Shown: positions 25,487 to 33,092 of the stretch, in pieces
Layout of the letters: every line of letters begins with the position of its first letter
Position numbering within the stretch: position 1 is the stretch's first letter
Assembly (NCBI GenBank): GCA_944325695.1
Contig: CALVBA010000004.1
Coordinates: 1-64,000, forward strand
DNA from: an uncultured Anaeroplasmataceae bacterium
GTDB taxonomy: Bacteria; Bacillota_I; Bacilli_A; Acholeplasmatales; Anaeroplasmataceae
Reading direction: 5' to 3'
DNA: 64,000 nucleotides
Made by a program: the position numbers and the translations under genes
The notes under the pieces: model-generated
Databases searched by the model: none
What the model saw: the letters and a program-made list of their open reading frames with translations, nothing else
Told to the model about the DNA's origin: nothing

Positions 25487-25825
25487 ATGCAAAAAGGAGA
25501 TATCGTATATGGTATCGTTACTGGTATTAAAGACTATGGTGCATTTATAAAGATCGATGACTATAATGGGTTAATTCATATTTCTGAGTTTTCCGATGGC
25601 TTTGTCAAAGATATTAAAAAAATTGTAGAATTAGGTGATATTGTCTGTTGCAAAGTTTTAGAAATTGACGATAAAACGAAGCATGTCAAATTAAGCTATA
25701 AGGACGTTAATCTTTTAGCATCAAAAGTTTACCGGTACGTCAAAATTAAAAAAGGCTTTAATAGTTTAGCGATTAATTTAGATAAATGGATTGATTGTCG
25801 GTACAATGAATTAAAGTTGAAATGA
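25487..25825 (+). CDS. yugI: S1 RNA-binding domain protein (YugI/GSP13 type)
   Basis: A 112-residue protein with one S1 domain in residues 1-70 (GDIVYGIVTGIKDYGAFIKI, GLIHISEFSDGFVKD, GDIVCCKVLEID) and a short basic tail. General stress protein 13 and CvfD of Bacilli have this build and associate with ribosomes. The ATG at 25487 follows GAAGGTG by six bases; a GTG three codons earlier falls inside that site. In B. subtilis yugI is close to pgi, which follows here. Confidence 0.9.
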   Translation: MQKGDIVYGIVTGIKDYGAFIKIDDYNGLIHISEFSDGFVKDIKKIVELGDIVCCKVLEIDDKTKHVKLSYKDVNLLASKVYRYVKIKKGFNSLAINLDKWIDCRYNELKLK

Positions 25826-25847
25826 GGCATTTTTGATGCCTTTTTTT
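25825..25847 (+). terminator. Terminator after the S1-domain gene
   Basis: Stem AGGCAT/ATGCCT, loop TTTTG, six T. It begins in the last base of the stop codon. Confidence 0.8.
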
Positions 25848-25877
25848 CATAAATTAATGCAACAATTTCAATATCAA

Positions 25878-25906
25878 TTGAAAATGCTTTCTAAAGATGA
25901 TATAAT
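25878..25906 (+). promoter_or_regulatory. Promoter of pgi
   Basis: TTGAAA (25878-25883), 17-base spacer, TATAAT (25901-25906) with TGA extension: one of the best promoters in the window, as expected for a glycolytic gene. Confidence 0.8.
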
Positions 25907-25929
25907 TAATTAAAAAAGGAGGTATGAGT

Positions 25930-27261
25930 GTGGAAAAATATTTAAATTTAGATCTAACGCATTCAAAAAAATTTTATACTGAAGAAGAGTATAATAAAAT
26001 TGCTTTAGAAATATTAGAAAGTTATGATAAATTAGTATCAAAAAGCGGATTAGGTAATGATTTTTTAGGTTGGTATGATTTACCTTTAACATACGATAAA
26101 GAAGAATTTTTACGTATTAAAAAAGCTGCTTTAAAAATTAGAGAAGACTCAGATGTTTTATTAGTAATTGGTATTGGTGGATCATATCTTGGATCTAAAA
26201 GTGCGATTGAAATGTTAAAAAAATATTTCCATAAGGATCGGTTAGAAATTATTTTCGTAGGAAATCACATTAGTGGAAGTTATGTAGCAGAATTAACTAG
26301 TTACTTACAAGATAAAAAATTCTCAATTAATGTTATTTCTAAATCTGGAACGACGACTGAACCGGCAATTGCCTTCCGTATTTTTAAAGATTTATTAATT
26401 CAAAAAGTAGGTAAACAAGAGGCTAAAAAACGTATTTATGCGACAACGGATAAGAAAAAAGGAGCGTTAAAAACGTTATCTCTTGAGGAAGGATACGAAA
26501 CGTTTGTCGTACCTGATTCTGTTGGTGGAAGATTTAGCGTTTTAACAGCTGTAGGTTTACTTCCAATAGCGTGCAGCGGAGTTGACATAGATGAGATGAT
26601 GAATGGCGCTTTAGCTGCGTATAAAATGTATGATAACCGTAATATTGAAGAAAATGATGCTTTAAAATATGCTTTAGTTCGTAATTTATTATATCGTAAT
26701 GGTAAAGATATTGAGATTTTAGTTAATTATGAACCTTGTTTACAATATTTTTCTGAGTGGTGGAAGCAATTATTTGGAGAATCAGAAGGAAAAGACCATA
26801 AAGGATTATATGTAGCAAGTGCAAGTTTCTCAACTGACTTACACTCATTAGGACAAATGATTCAAGATGGAAAAAGAAATATTATCGAGACGGTTATTAA
26901 AGTTGAACAATTAAAAGAAGATACTGTTATTCCATATGATAAAGATAATTTAGATGGACTTAATTTTTTAAGTGGTAAAACAATGTCATATGTTAATAAT
27001 AAAGCTTTTTTAGGGACATTATTAGCTCATGAAGATGGTGGTGTGCCAAATATTGTGATTAGTATTCCTAACATTAGTGCTTATACATATGGTTATTTAG
27101 TTTATTTCTTTGAATTAGCATGTGGGGTTAGTGCTTATACTTTAGGTGTTAATCCATTTGATCAACCTGGTGTTGAAGCATATAAGAAAAATATGTTTGC
27201 TTTATTAGGAAAACCAGGATATGAAGATTTAGCACTAGAGTTAGAAAAGAAATTAAAATAG
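25930..27261 (+). CDS. pgi: Glucose-6-phosphate isomerase
   Basis: Interconverts glucose 6-phosphate and fructose 6-phosphate. The 443-residue protein has the sugar-phosphate sites [13 protein letters not shown] and [18 protein letters not shown], the Firmicutes-type [30 protein letters not shown] and the catalytic-lysine region [16 protein letters not shown]. The start is taken as GTG 25930, seven bases after GGAGG; an ATG two codons earlier is only one base from that site. It is followed by an unknown gene with a 9-base gap. Confidence 0.96.
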   Translation: MEKYLNLDLTHSKKFYTEEEYNKIALEILESYDKLVSKSGLGNDFLGWYDLPLTYDKEEFLRIKKAALKIREDSDVLLVIGIGGSYLGSKSAIEMLKKYFHKDRLEIIFVGNHISGSYVAELTSYLQDKKFSINVISKSGTTTEPAIAFRIFKDLLIQKVGKQEAKKRIYATTDKKKGALKTLSLEEGYETFVVPDSVGGRFSVLTAVGLLPIACSGVDIDEMMNGALAAYKMYDNRNIEENDALKYALVRNLLYRNGKDIEILVNYEPCLQYFSEWWKQLFGESEGKDHKGLYVASASFSTDLHSLGQMIQDGKRNIIETVIKVEQLKEDTVIPYDKDNLDGLNFLSGKTMSYVNNKAFLGTLLAHEDGGVPNIVISIPNISAYTYGYLVYFFELACGVSAYTLGVNPFDQPGVEAYKKNMFALLGKPGYEDLALELEKKLK

Positions 27262-27270
27262 GTGAGTAAT

Positions 27271-27807
27271 GTGAATGATTTAATATATAACACTATTTCC
27301 AGTAATCTTAAATTAGGGGAAATGATTTTTAGTATCCAAGTACGAGCAGATCAAAAAGCTTTACCAGATGATATTTTGTGTAAATATAGTCCAGAGGATA
27401 ATTTAATATGGATTAATAACTCTAAAACATGTCGTCAAGCTGAAGCTTTAGAATATGCTAGTTGGATTTTACGTGAATTACGTTATGCATATCAATATGC
27501 AGCAATCCGTCATGATAAAGATTTAATTTATAAAGAAAAAGAAGAAGTCTTAACAAAATGGCAACAGGAACTAGTCGCAAAAAAAGAGCTTGAAGAATCC
27601 GGTTTGTATGCAACATCGATTCAAACTTCTAGTGAAATTGATGCGATTAGTTTTGCGACATACGCGATGTATGTTTTTTATAAAATTAAAATGAATGTTC
27701 CATTTATTATTGCACCTCAAATTGATAAACGCATGCAAGAATTACATCAACAATTAAACCTACATAAGTTAAAATTACAAATGGAACAACATTATTCTAA
27801 AAAGTAA
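27271..27807 (+). CDS. Uncharacterised 178-residue protein co-transcribed with pgi
   Basis: I do not recognise this protein. It is soluble and mostly helical, with a short beta region at the front (MIFSIQVRADQKAL ... NLIWINNSKT), a helix AEALEYASWILRELRYAYQYAAI and a Gln/His-rich C-terminus. The helix recalls the HExxH helix of small metallopeptidases with the histidines replaced, but this is weak. GTG 27271 follows AGGTGA by five bases; another GTG three codons earlier overlaps that site. It belongs to the pgi transcript and ends at a strong terminator. Confidence 0.75.
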   Translation: MNDLIYNTISSNLKLGEMIFSIQVRADQKALPDDILCKYSPEDNLIWINNSKTCRQAEALEYASWILRELRYAYQYAAIRHDKDLIYKEKEEVLTKWQQELVAKKELEESGLYATSIQTSSEIDAISFATYAMYVFYKIKMNVPFIIAPQIDKRMQELHQQLNLHKLKLQMEQHYSKK

Positions 27808-27818
27808 TGTAAAATAAT

Positions 27819-27866
27819 AAACCAGTTAAAATATTTCTAGTGAAATCTATTTTTAAACTGGTTTTT
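27819..27866 (+). terminator. Terminator of the pgi operon
   Basis: Outer stem AAACCAGTT/AACTGGTTT (27819-27827 with 27856-27864) with an imperfect inner stem (AAAATATTTC with GAAATCTATTTT), then T-rich sequence. Confidence 0.82.
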
Positions 27867-27896
27867 ATAATATATATCTTTATTTGTGTAAAATAT

Positions 27897-27916
27897 GTTG
27901 TATTTTTTGATGCAAC
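27897..27916 (+). promoter_or_regulatory. Inverted repeat upstream of the peroxiredoxin gene
   Basis: GTTGTAT-N6-ATGCAAC, near-perfect (one T-G pair), 22 bases before the ATG. It could be an operator or a small mRNA hairpin. It does not match the PerR box. Confidence 0.4.
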
Positions 27917-27937
27917 AATAAGAAAGGTTGTGTTTTA

Positions 27938-28393
27938 ATGTTACAAGAAGGACAAAAAGCTCCTGATTTTAGTTTGTATGATCAAAATGGAGTGATGCAT
28001 CATTTAAGTGATTATTTAGGAAAGAAAGTAGTACTATATTTTTATCCGAAAGACAATACTCCAGGTTGTAGCTTACAAGCTCGTGGTTTTAATGAATTAC
28101 TATTAGAATTTAAAAAAGCGAATGCTGTTGTATTAGGAGTTAGTAAAGATTCTTTAAAATCGCATGAGAAATTTTCATCAAAATATGATTTACAATTTCC
28201 TATTTTATCAGATGAAACATTAGAAGTGTGTAATTTATATGATGTTTATAAAGAAAAGAAAAACTATGGAAAAGTATATATGGGGGTTGTACGAACAACT
28301 TATATTATCGACGAAAATGGTATTATTGTAAAAGTATATGAAAAAGTAAGTACCAAAACCAATCCACAAGATGCTTTAAACGATTTAAAATAA
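27938..28393 (+). CDS. bcp: Thioredoxin-dependent thiol peroxidase (Bcp/PrxQ family)
   Basis: A 151-residue atypical peroxiredoxin that reduces hydroperoxides. The opening APDFSLYDQNG and VVLYFYPKDNTPGCSLQARGF carry the peroxidatic Cys44. The resolving cysteine common in this family five residues later (TPGCxxxxC) is Arg49 here; Cys98 (LEVCNLY) might serve instead. RTTYIIDENGIIVKVYEKV is typical. AGAAAGG precedes the ATG. It stands alone after the pgi terminator, with an inverted repeat in its upstream region. Confidence 0.93.
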   Translation: MLQEGQKAPDFSLYDQNGVMHHLSDYLGKKVVLYFYPKDNTPGCSLQARGFNELLLEFKKANAVVLGVSKDSLKSHEKFSSKYDLQFPILSDETLEVCNLYDVYKEKKNYGKVYMGVVRTTYIIDENGIIVKVYEKVSTKTNPQDALNDLK

Positions 28394-28424
28394 GAATTAT
28401 TGTGGTCTAATTTACTTGTTTTAA

Positions 28425-28432
28425 CATACAAT
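28425..28432 (+). promoter_or_regulatory. Possible SigmaE-type -10 element upstream of cwlD
   Basis: CATACAAT fits the remembered mother-cell SigmaE -10 pattern (CATACAnT), and cwlD is a known SigmaE/SigmaG gene in Bacillus. No matching -35 element is visible at the right distance, so support is weak. Confidence 0.3.
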
Positions 28433-28446
28433 TAATTGGTGATTTT

Positions 28447-29091
28447 ATCAAAAAATTAACGATTTATATTAGTTTATTAATTATATTTTTAATTTGTTTT
28501 ACCCCGCAAGTTAAAACACATAACCAAAATCCGATTATTGTGATTGATCCAGGTCATGGTGGTATTGATGGTGGGGCGTATTTTAATAATGTCAAAGAAA
28601 GTACGATAAATCTACAACTTAGCATGTTTTTAAAAGCTGATTTGGAAAAAAAAGGATATACGGTAATTTTAACTCGTGATGGGGACTATGATTTATCAAG
28701 TGACAATTCTAATCGAAAACGAACGGATGCTTTAAAAAGAATTGAGATTATTGAAAAAAGTAATTGTGATTTATTTGTTTCAATTCATCAAAATTCATTT
28801 CAAAATAAAATTTATCGGGGGAGTCAAACTTTTTATTCATCTAATAATATACACAATGAACGCTTAGCTAAAACAGTTTTAGAAAGCATCAAATCTACTT
28901 TAAATAATACTACGAGAAAAGCAAAGAAAATTGATAATATTTTTATTTTAGATAATGTTAAGACTTGTGGTATTTTAATTGAAGGTGGTTTTTTATCTAA
29001 TCCAATTGATTTTCATAATTTATTAGATGATGCTTATTTAGAAAAATTAGCTTTTGCTATTTCTTATGGAATAACCAGCTTTTTAACCTAG
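28447..29091 (+). CDS. cwlD: N-acetylmuramoyl-L-alanine amidase CwlD (germination-specific)
   Basis: Zinc amidase that removes the peptide from muramic acid, the first step to muramic delta-lactam in spore cortex. The Amidase_3 domain has IDPGHGGIDGG, SNCDLFVSIHQNSF and GILIEGGFLSN. A signal/anchor (KKLTIYISLLIIFLICF) lies upstream of the first ordinary start codon, the GTG at 28540, which falls inside the domain. The frame is open back to 28411 with no ATG, GTG or TTG. An ATC at 28447 sits exactly where GGTGATTTT would place the start, giving 214 residues. I take ATC as the start; a sequence error or mutation of ATG is the alternative. Confidence 0.85.
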   Translation: MKKLTIYISLLIIFLICFTPQVKTHNQNPIIVIDPGHGGIDGGAYFNNVKESTINLQLSMFLKADLEKKGYTVILTRDGDYDLSSDNSNRKRTDALKRIEIIEKSNCDLFVSIHQNSFQNKIYRGSQTFYSSNNIHNERLAKTVLESIKSTLNNTTRKAKKIDNIFILDNVKTCGILIEGGFLSNPIDFHNLLDDAYLEKLAFAISYGITSFLT

Positions 29092-29146
29092 TAATTACAT
29101 ATTACATAGTGTATAATAAGATAAAATATATTTTTGTGAGGTTATT

Positions 29147-30562
29147 ATGAAAGATTTTACAGTTTTAGTTCCCAAATTTTTGGATGTTAATTATAATATT
29201 TTAGATTTTGATGCTAAAGAAGGTGGATTAGAATCTAATACTAAAGCCATTCAAAATGCTATTGATAAAGCTCATTTAAATGGTGGTGGAAAAGTTATTA
29301 TTCCTAAAGGATTATGGCTTACTGGACCAATTAAATTGAAATCTAATGTCAATTTACACTTAGAAAAAAGTGCTTTTTTATTGTTTGATAAAAATGAAGA
29401 AGAATATCCACTTATTATTACTGAATGGGAAGGAGAAAAACGAGTTCGTACTGTTTCTCCGATTAGCGCATTTGATGCCGAAAATATCGCTATTACTGGT
29501 TTAGGAACGATTGATGGTAATGGTGATTTATGGCGTCCAATTAAAAAATGGAAATTAACAGATAAACATTTTGAGGAAAAATTGCGTATAAGCAGTTATA
29601 CAACAGGTAGTGGTGATAAAACAATTTGGTATCCTAATAAATCTATTTATGAAGGATATTTAGAAGGAGAAGTTTTGGCAAATGAGGATAATGCTTTAGC
29701 TAAAGCTCAAAAACATTACGATTTGTATCGTCCTTCTTTGGTAAATATTGTAAGATGTGATAAAGTATTAATTGAAGGAGTAATTATTCAAAATAGCCCT
29801 GCTTGGAATGTTCATCCTTTATATACTACTAATCTAACACTTCGAAACGTTTCTATTAAAAATGATTATTCTGCCCAAAATGGTGATGGATTAGATATTG
29901 AATCATGTAAAAATGTTGAGATTGATAATTGTATTTTTAATGTTGGTGATGATGGAATTTGTGTTAAAGCTGGAAAAGGACGTGAAGCACGTCAATTAAT
30001 TTTCCCAACAGAAAATGTTTATATTCACGATTGCATTGTTCATCAAGCCCATGGTGGATTTGTTGTTGGTAGTGAAACATCACGAGGAATTAAAAATGTT
30101 TATGTTAAAGATTGTAATTTTATTGGAACAGACATTGGAATTCGATTTAAAAGTGCATTAGGACGTGGTGGAGTAATTGAGGATATTACGTTAGAAAATA
30201 TTAAGATGTTTAATATTAAAGAAGAAGCAATTATTTTTACAATGGGGTATGTTTTATTTAATTATGATAAGAAAAGTGAAGCTGATTTAAAAGAAGTTTT
30301 ACAAGATGATATCCCTGAATTTAAAAATATTAAGATTTTAAATTCTACATGCATTAATGCTAAAAAGGCTTTAGAAGTTAATGGATTAGATGTCTTACCA
30401 ATTAATAATATTACATTAGAAAATGTAACGATTGTATCTGAGGAAAAAACTAGTGTTAAAAATGGACATAATATTATCATGAAAAATGTTCGTTTAATTA
30501 ATCAAAACGATCGTTGTGATGAATTTTATTATGCTTTAGAAAACATTGGTGATGTTAAATAA
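29147..30562 (+). CDS. Glycoside hydrolase family 28 (polygalacturonase-like), cytosolic
   Basis: A 471-residue right-handed beta-helix enzyme acting on galacturonides. It begins with SNTKAIQNAIDKAHLNGGGKVIIPKG and contains the GH28 catalytic aspartates in NGDGLDIES (about 245-253) and GDDGIC (about 266-271), the histidine segment HGGFVVGSE (near 301) and GIRFKS (331-336). There is no signal peptide, so it probably trims imported pectin oligosaccharides. It has its own weak -10 (TATAAT 29112-29117) without a visible cre site and ends at a terminator, separate from the secreted pectinases 5.8 kb downstream. Rhamnogalacturonan-type substrates are possible. Confidence 0.9.
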   Translation: MKDFTVLVPKFLDVNYNILDFDAKEGGLESNTKAIQNAIDKAHLNGGGKVIIPKGLWLTGPIKLKSNVNLHLEKSAFLLFDKNEEEYPLIITEWEGEKRVRTVSPISAFDAENIAITGLGTIDGNGDLWRPIKKWKLTDKHFEEKLRISSYTTGSGDKTIWYPNKSIYEGYLEGEVLANEDNALAKAQKHYDLYRPSLVNIVRCDKVLIEGVIIQNSPAWNVHPLYTTNLTLRNVSIKNDYSAQNGDGLDIESCKNVEIDNCIFNVGDDGICVKAGKGREARQLIFPTENVYIHDCIVHQAHGGFVVGSETSRGIKNVYVKDCNFIGTDIGIRFKSALGRGGVIEDITLENIKMFNIKEEAIIFTMGYVLFNYDKKSEADLKEVLQDDIPEFKNIKILNSTCINAKKALEVNGLDVLPINNITLENVTIVSEEKTSVKNGHNIIMKNVRLINQNDRCDEFYYALENIGDVK

Positions 30563-30586
30563 AAATCCTGATTTTCAGGATTTTTT
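30561..30586 (+). terminator. Terminator after the GH28 gene
   Basis: Stem AAAATCCTGA/TCAGGATTTT with a 3-base T loop, followed by T. It starts within the stop codon. Confidence 0.88.
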
Positions 30587-30616
30587 ATGCTATTATTTTC
30601 GCAAAATTAAAAATTA

Positions 30617-30625
30617 TGATATAAT
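30617..30625 (+). promoter_or_regulatory. Extended -10 promoter of the tsaE operon
   Basis: TGATATAAT, 15 bases before the ATG, with only TTTCGC in the -35 place. Confidence 0.6.
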
Positions 30626-30640
30626 GGAATTGGTGATTTT

Positions 30641-31087
30641 ATGAAAGAATTTATAGCAAGTAATGCAAATGAAACAGTAGAAATCGGTTATCAACTAGGA
30701 CTTCTTTTAAAACCAGGTGATACCATTTTATTAGAAGGAAATTTAAGTGGTGGTAAGACGACTTTTACTAAAGGGATTGGAAAAGCATTAAATATTAAAC
30801 GAATAATCAATAGCCCAACTTTTACCATTTTAAAAGAATATCAAGGAAAATATCCACTTTATCATATGGATTTATATCGACTTGATGAAAACTCACATGA
30901 TTATGATTTAGAAAATTATATTAATGGTGATGGAATTGCGGTTATTGAATGGCCTTTTCAAGCGCCTATGTTATTACCTGATGAATATTTGTTGATTTCT
31001 TTTTCTATTTTAGAAAATGGATCGCGTAAGATAACATTAGAAGCTAAAGGAAATCATTATGAAGAATTGTTAGGTGAGTTAAAATGA
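30641..31087 (+). CDS. tsaE: tRNA t6A37 biosynthesis ATPase TsaE
   Basis: ATPase partner of TsaB-TsaD in making N6-threonylcarbamoyladenosine at position 37 of ANN-reading tRNAs. The P-loop reads EGNLSGGKTTFTKGIGKAL (usual form GDLGAGKTT), followed by the family segments SPTFTILKEY and HMDLYRLD, and VIEWP. It is 148 residues, normal. The stop overlaps the tsaB start by four bases. The order tsaE-tsaB-rimI-tsaD is that of ydiB-ydiC-ydiD-ydiE in B. subtilis. Confidence 0.95.
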   Translation: MKEFIASNANETVEIGYQLGLLLKPGDTILLEGNLSGGKTTFTKGIGKALNIKRIINSPTFTILKEYQGKYPLYHMDLYRLDENSHDYDLENYINGDGIAVIEWPFQAPMLLPDEYLLISFSILENGSRKITLEAKGNHYEELLGELK

Positions 31088-31647
31088 ATTATTTAATAAT
31101 TGATACAGCGACTAAAAATTTATATATCGCTTTAGTAAAAGATAAAGAAGTGGTTGAAGAGCTATTATTAGAAGGAAAAAATATGCATTCTAAAAATGCT
31201 TTGTATTATATCGATCAATTAACAAAGAAACACGCATTTGATGTTGAAGCGGTTGTTTGTGGAAAAGGTCCTGGAAGTTATACTGGGGTTCGTATCGCAG
31301 TAACAATTGCGAAAATGCTTGCCGTTTTTAAAAATATTCCTCTTTACTCTACATCGACGCTTTATTTAATGTCAAGTGGCTATGATGGTAAAAAACTTGC
31401 TTATATTGATGCTCGTCGAGGAAATAGTTTTTTAGCTGTTTATGAAGATGATATAAATATTTTAGAAGAAGGATTATATAATACAACAGAAAAGATAAGT
31501 TTATATCAAAACTATTTAATAATAGATGAGGATAATATGAAAATAAATCCTCTAAAGGTTATTTGTAATGCATTATTAGAACATGAGCCACATGCATTTA
31601 CTCCAAATTATTTACGTGATACGGAAGCAGAACGAAATTTACGATAA
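31084..31647 (+). CDS. tsaB: tRNA t6A37 threonylcarbamoyladenosine biosynthesis protein TsaB
   Basis: Non-catalytic ASKHA-fold partner of TsaD. The opening YLIIDTATKNLYIALV, MHSKNALYYIDQL and GKGPGSYTGVRIAVTIAKMLA are TsaB signatures. At 187 residues it is on the short side (usually 210-230), with a reduced C-terminal half. It overlaps tsaE by ATGA and is followed by rimI after one base. Confidence 0.94.
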   Translation: MNYLIIDTATKNLYIALVKDKEVVEELLLEGKNMHSKNALYYIDQLTKKHAFDVEAVVCGKGPGSYTGVRIAVTIAKMLAVFKNIPLYSTSTLYLMSSGYDGKKLAYIDARRGNSFLAVYEDDINILEEGLYNTTEKISLYQNYLIIDEDNMKINPLKVICNALLEHEPHAFTPNYLRDTEAERNLR

Positions 31648-31648
31648 T

Positions 31649-32080
31649 ATGAAGATAAGAAAAATGACTGTAACCGACATTGAGCAGGTTGTTGCATTAG
31701 AATTAATAACTTTTGGACATAGTTTAGGAAAAGCGATGTTTGAACAGGAAATAAAAAATAACGATGCTGCTTATTATTATGTTTTAGAAGATCAAGAAAT
31801 TATTGGATATCTTTCGTCATGGATTTATGAGCCACGAGCTGAGATTATTAATTTTTTAATTAAAAAAGAATATCGTGGGCAGGGGTTAGGCAAAAAATTA
31901 TTTGAATATATGATCAATTTATTTCAAAGTAAAGGTGTTTTAGAAGTATCATTAGATGTTCGTAGCACTAATAATGCGGTATATTTTTATGAAAGATTTG
32001 GTTTTAAAACGGTGTACGTTCGGAAAAATTATTATCAAAATGATGATGCTTATTTAATGATAAAGAAGATAGGTGATTAA
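31649..32080 (+). CDS. rimI: GNAT acetyltransferase, RimI type (ribosomal protein N-acetyltransferase)
   Basis: A 143-residue GNAT protein: MKIRKMTVTDIEQVVALELI, the acetyl-CoA loop EYRGQGLGKKLFEYMI, and SLDVRSTNNAVYFYERFGFKTV. RimI acetylates the N-terminus of ribosomal protein S18 in E. coli; in Firmicutes it sits in the tsa operon, as here. The ribosome-binding site is weak, so translation probably depends on coupling to tsaB one base upstream. It ends directly at the tsaD start. Confidence 0.92.
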   Translation: MKIRKMTVTDIEQVVALELITFGHSLGKAMFEQEIKNNDAAYYYVLEDQEIIGYLSSWIYEPRAEIINFLIKKEYRGQGLGKKLFEYMINLFQSKGVLEVSLDVRSTNNAVYFYERFGFKTVYVRKNYYQNDDAYLMIKKIGD

Positions 32081-33079
32081 ATGTTAGTATTAGGTGTTGA
32101 ATCAAGTTGTGATGAGACAAGTGTAGCGATTGTAAGAGACGGAAAAGAAGTCCTATCAAACGTTATTTTGACACAAATTGATATTCATAAAAAGTTTGGT
32201 GGCGTTGTACCTGAGGTTGCAAGTCGTCATCACGTTTATAATGTTTCAATGGTTTTTAAAGAGGCTTTTGCTAAGGCTAATGTCAAAGAAGAAGATATTG
32301 ATTTAGTTGCGGTAACGGAAGGTCCGGGATTAATTGGAAGTTTATTAGTAGGGATTAATGCAGCAAAGACTTTTGCATATATATATAATAAACCAATTAT
32401 TGGGGTAAATCATTTAGCTGGACATATTTATGCTAACCAGATTGAACATGAAATGGAATTTCCTTTAATTGCATTATTAGTCAGCGGTGGTAATACGGAA
32501 TTAGTATATATGAAAGACCATTTTGATTTTGAAATTATTGGTGAAACGCTAGATGATGCAGTTGGTGAAGCTTATGATAAAGTAGCCCGCGTTTTAAATT
32601 TATCATATCCTGGAGGACCAGAAGTTGATAAACGTGCAGCGCTTGGGAAAGATACTTATAAATTACCGCGCGTTATGTTAAATCACGATGATTATAATTT
32701 TTCTTTCTCGGGTTTAAAAAGTGCAGTTATCAATTTGGTTCACAATCTTCATCAACGTAATGAAGAAGTTGATGTCAATAATATGTGCGCTAGTTTTCAA
32801 AGTAGTGTTATTGATGTTTTAGTTAATAAAACACTAAAAGCTGTCAACGAATATAATGCGAAAATGTTAGTTGTAGCTGGTGGAGTTAGTGCTAATAAGG
32901 GTTTAAAAAATGCATTAGAAAAGGTAGTACCATGTAAATTATCGATTCCATCAATTAAGTATTGTACAGATAATGCGGCGATGATTGCGGCATGTGGATA
33001 TTACCAGTATAAAAAAACGCATCAAACACGTGCGTTAGATATTAATGGAAGTTCGACGATGGAATTAAAATCTTTATAA
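32081..33079 (+). CDS. tsaD: tRNA N6-adenosine threonylcarbamoyltransferase TsaD
   Basis: Catalytic subunit transferring threonylcarbamoyl from TC-AMP to A37 of tRNA. The ASKHA fold opens LVLGVESSCDETSVAIV; the iron-binding histidines are in NHLAGHIYAN; the GEAYDKVARVLNLSYPGG and VVAGGVSANKGL segments are diagnostic. The length is 332 residues, as usual. AGGTGA precedes the ATG inside the end of rimI. glnS follows after 13 bases and may be co-transcribed. Confidence 0.97.
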   Translation: MLVLGVESSCDETSVAIVRDGKEVLSNVILTQIDIHKKFGGVVPEVASRHHVYNVSMVFKEAFAKANVKEEDIDLVAVTEGPGLIGSLLVGINAAKTFAYIYNKPIIGVNHLAGHIYANQIEHEMEFPLIALLVSGGNTELVYMKDHFDFEIIGETLDDAVGEAYDKVARVLNLSYPGGPEVDKRAALGKDTYKLPRVMLNHDDYNFSFSGLKSAVINLVHNLHQRNEEVDVNNMCASFQSSVIDVLVNKTLKAVNEYNAKMLVVAGGVSANKGLKNALEKVVPCKLSIPSIKYCTDNAAMIAACGYYQYKKTHQTRALDINGSSTMELKSL

Positions 33080-33092
33080 AAAGGAGAATACT

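Noticed and set aside
24351-25825. Mollicutes-type code with TGA as tryptophan
   Set aside because: yunB, yugI, pyrB and the 125-residue gene end at TGA in the right place, and tryptophans are TGG.
27897-27916. PerR box upstream of bcp
   Set aside because: The repeat GTTGTAT-N6-ATGCAAC does not resemble TTATAATnATTATAA.
28540-29091. cwlD starting at the GTG at 28540
   Set aside because: That start would remove the membrane anchor and begin at the metal motif, and there is no ribosome-binding site before it.
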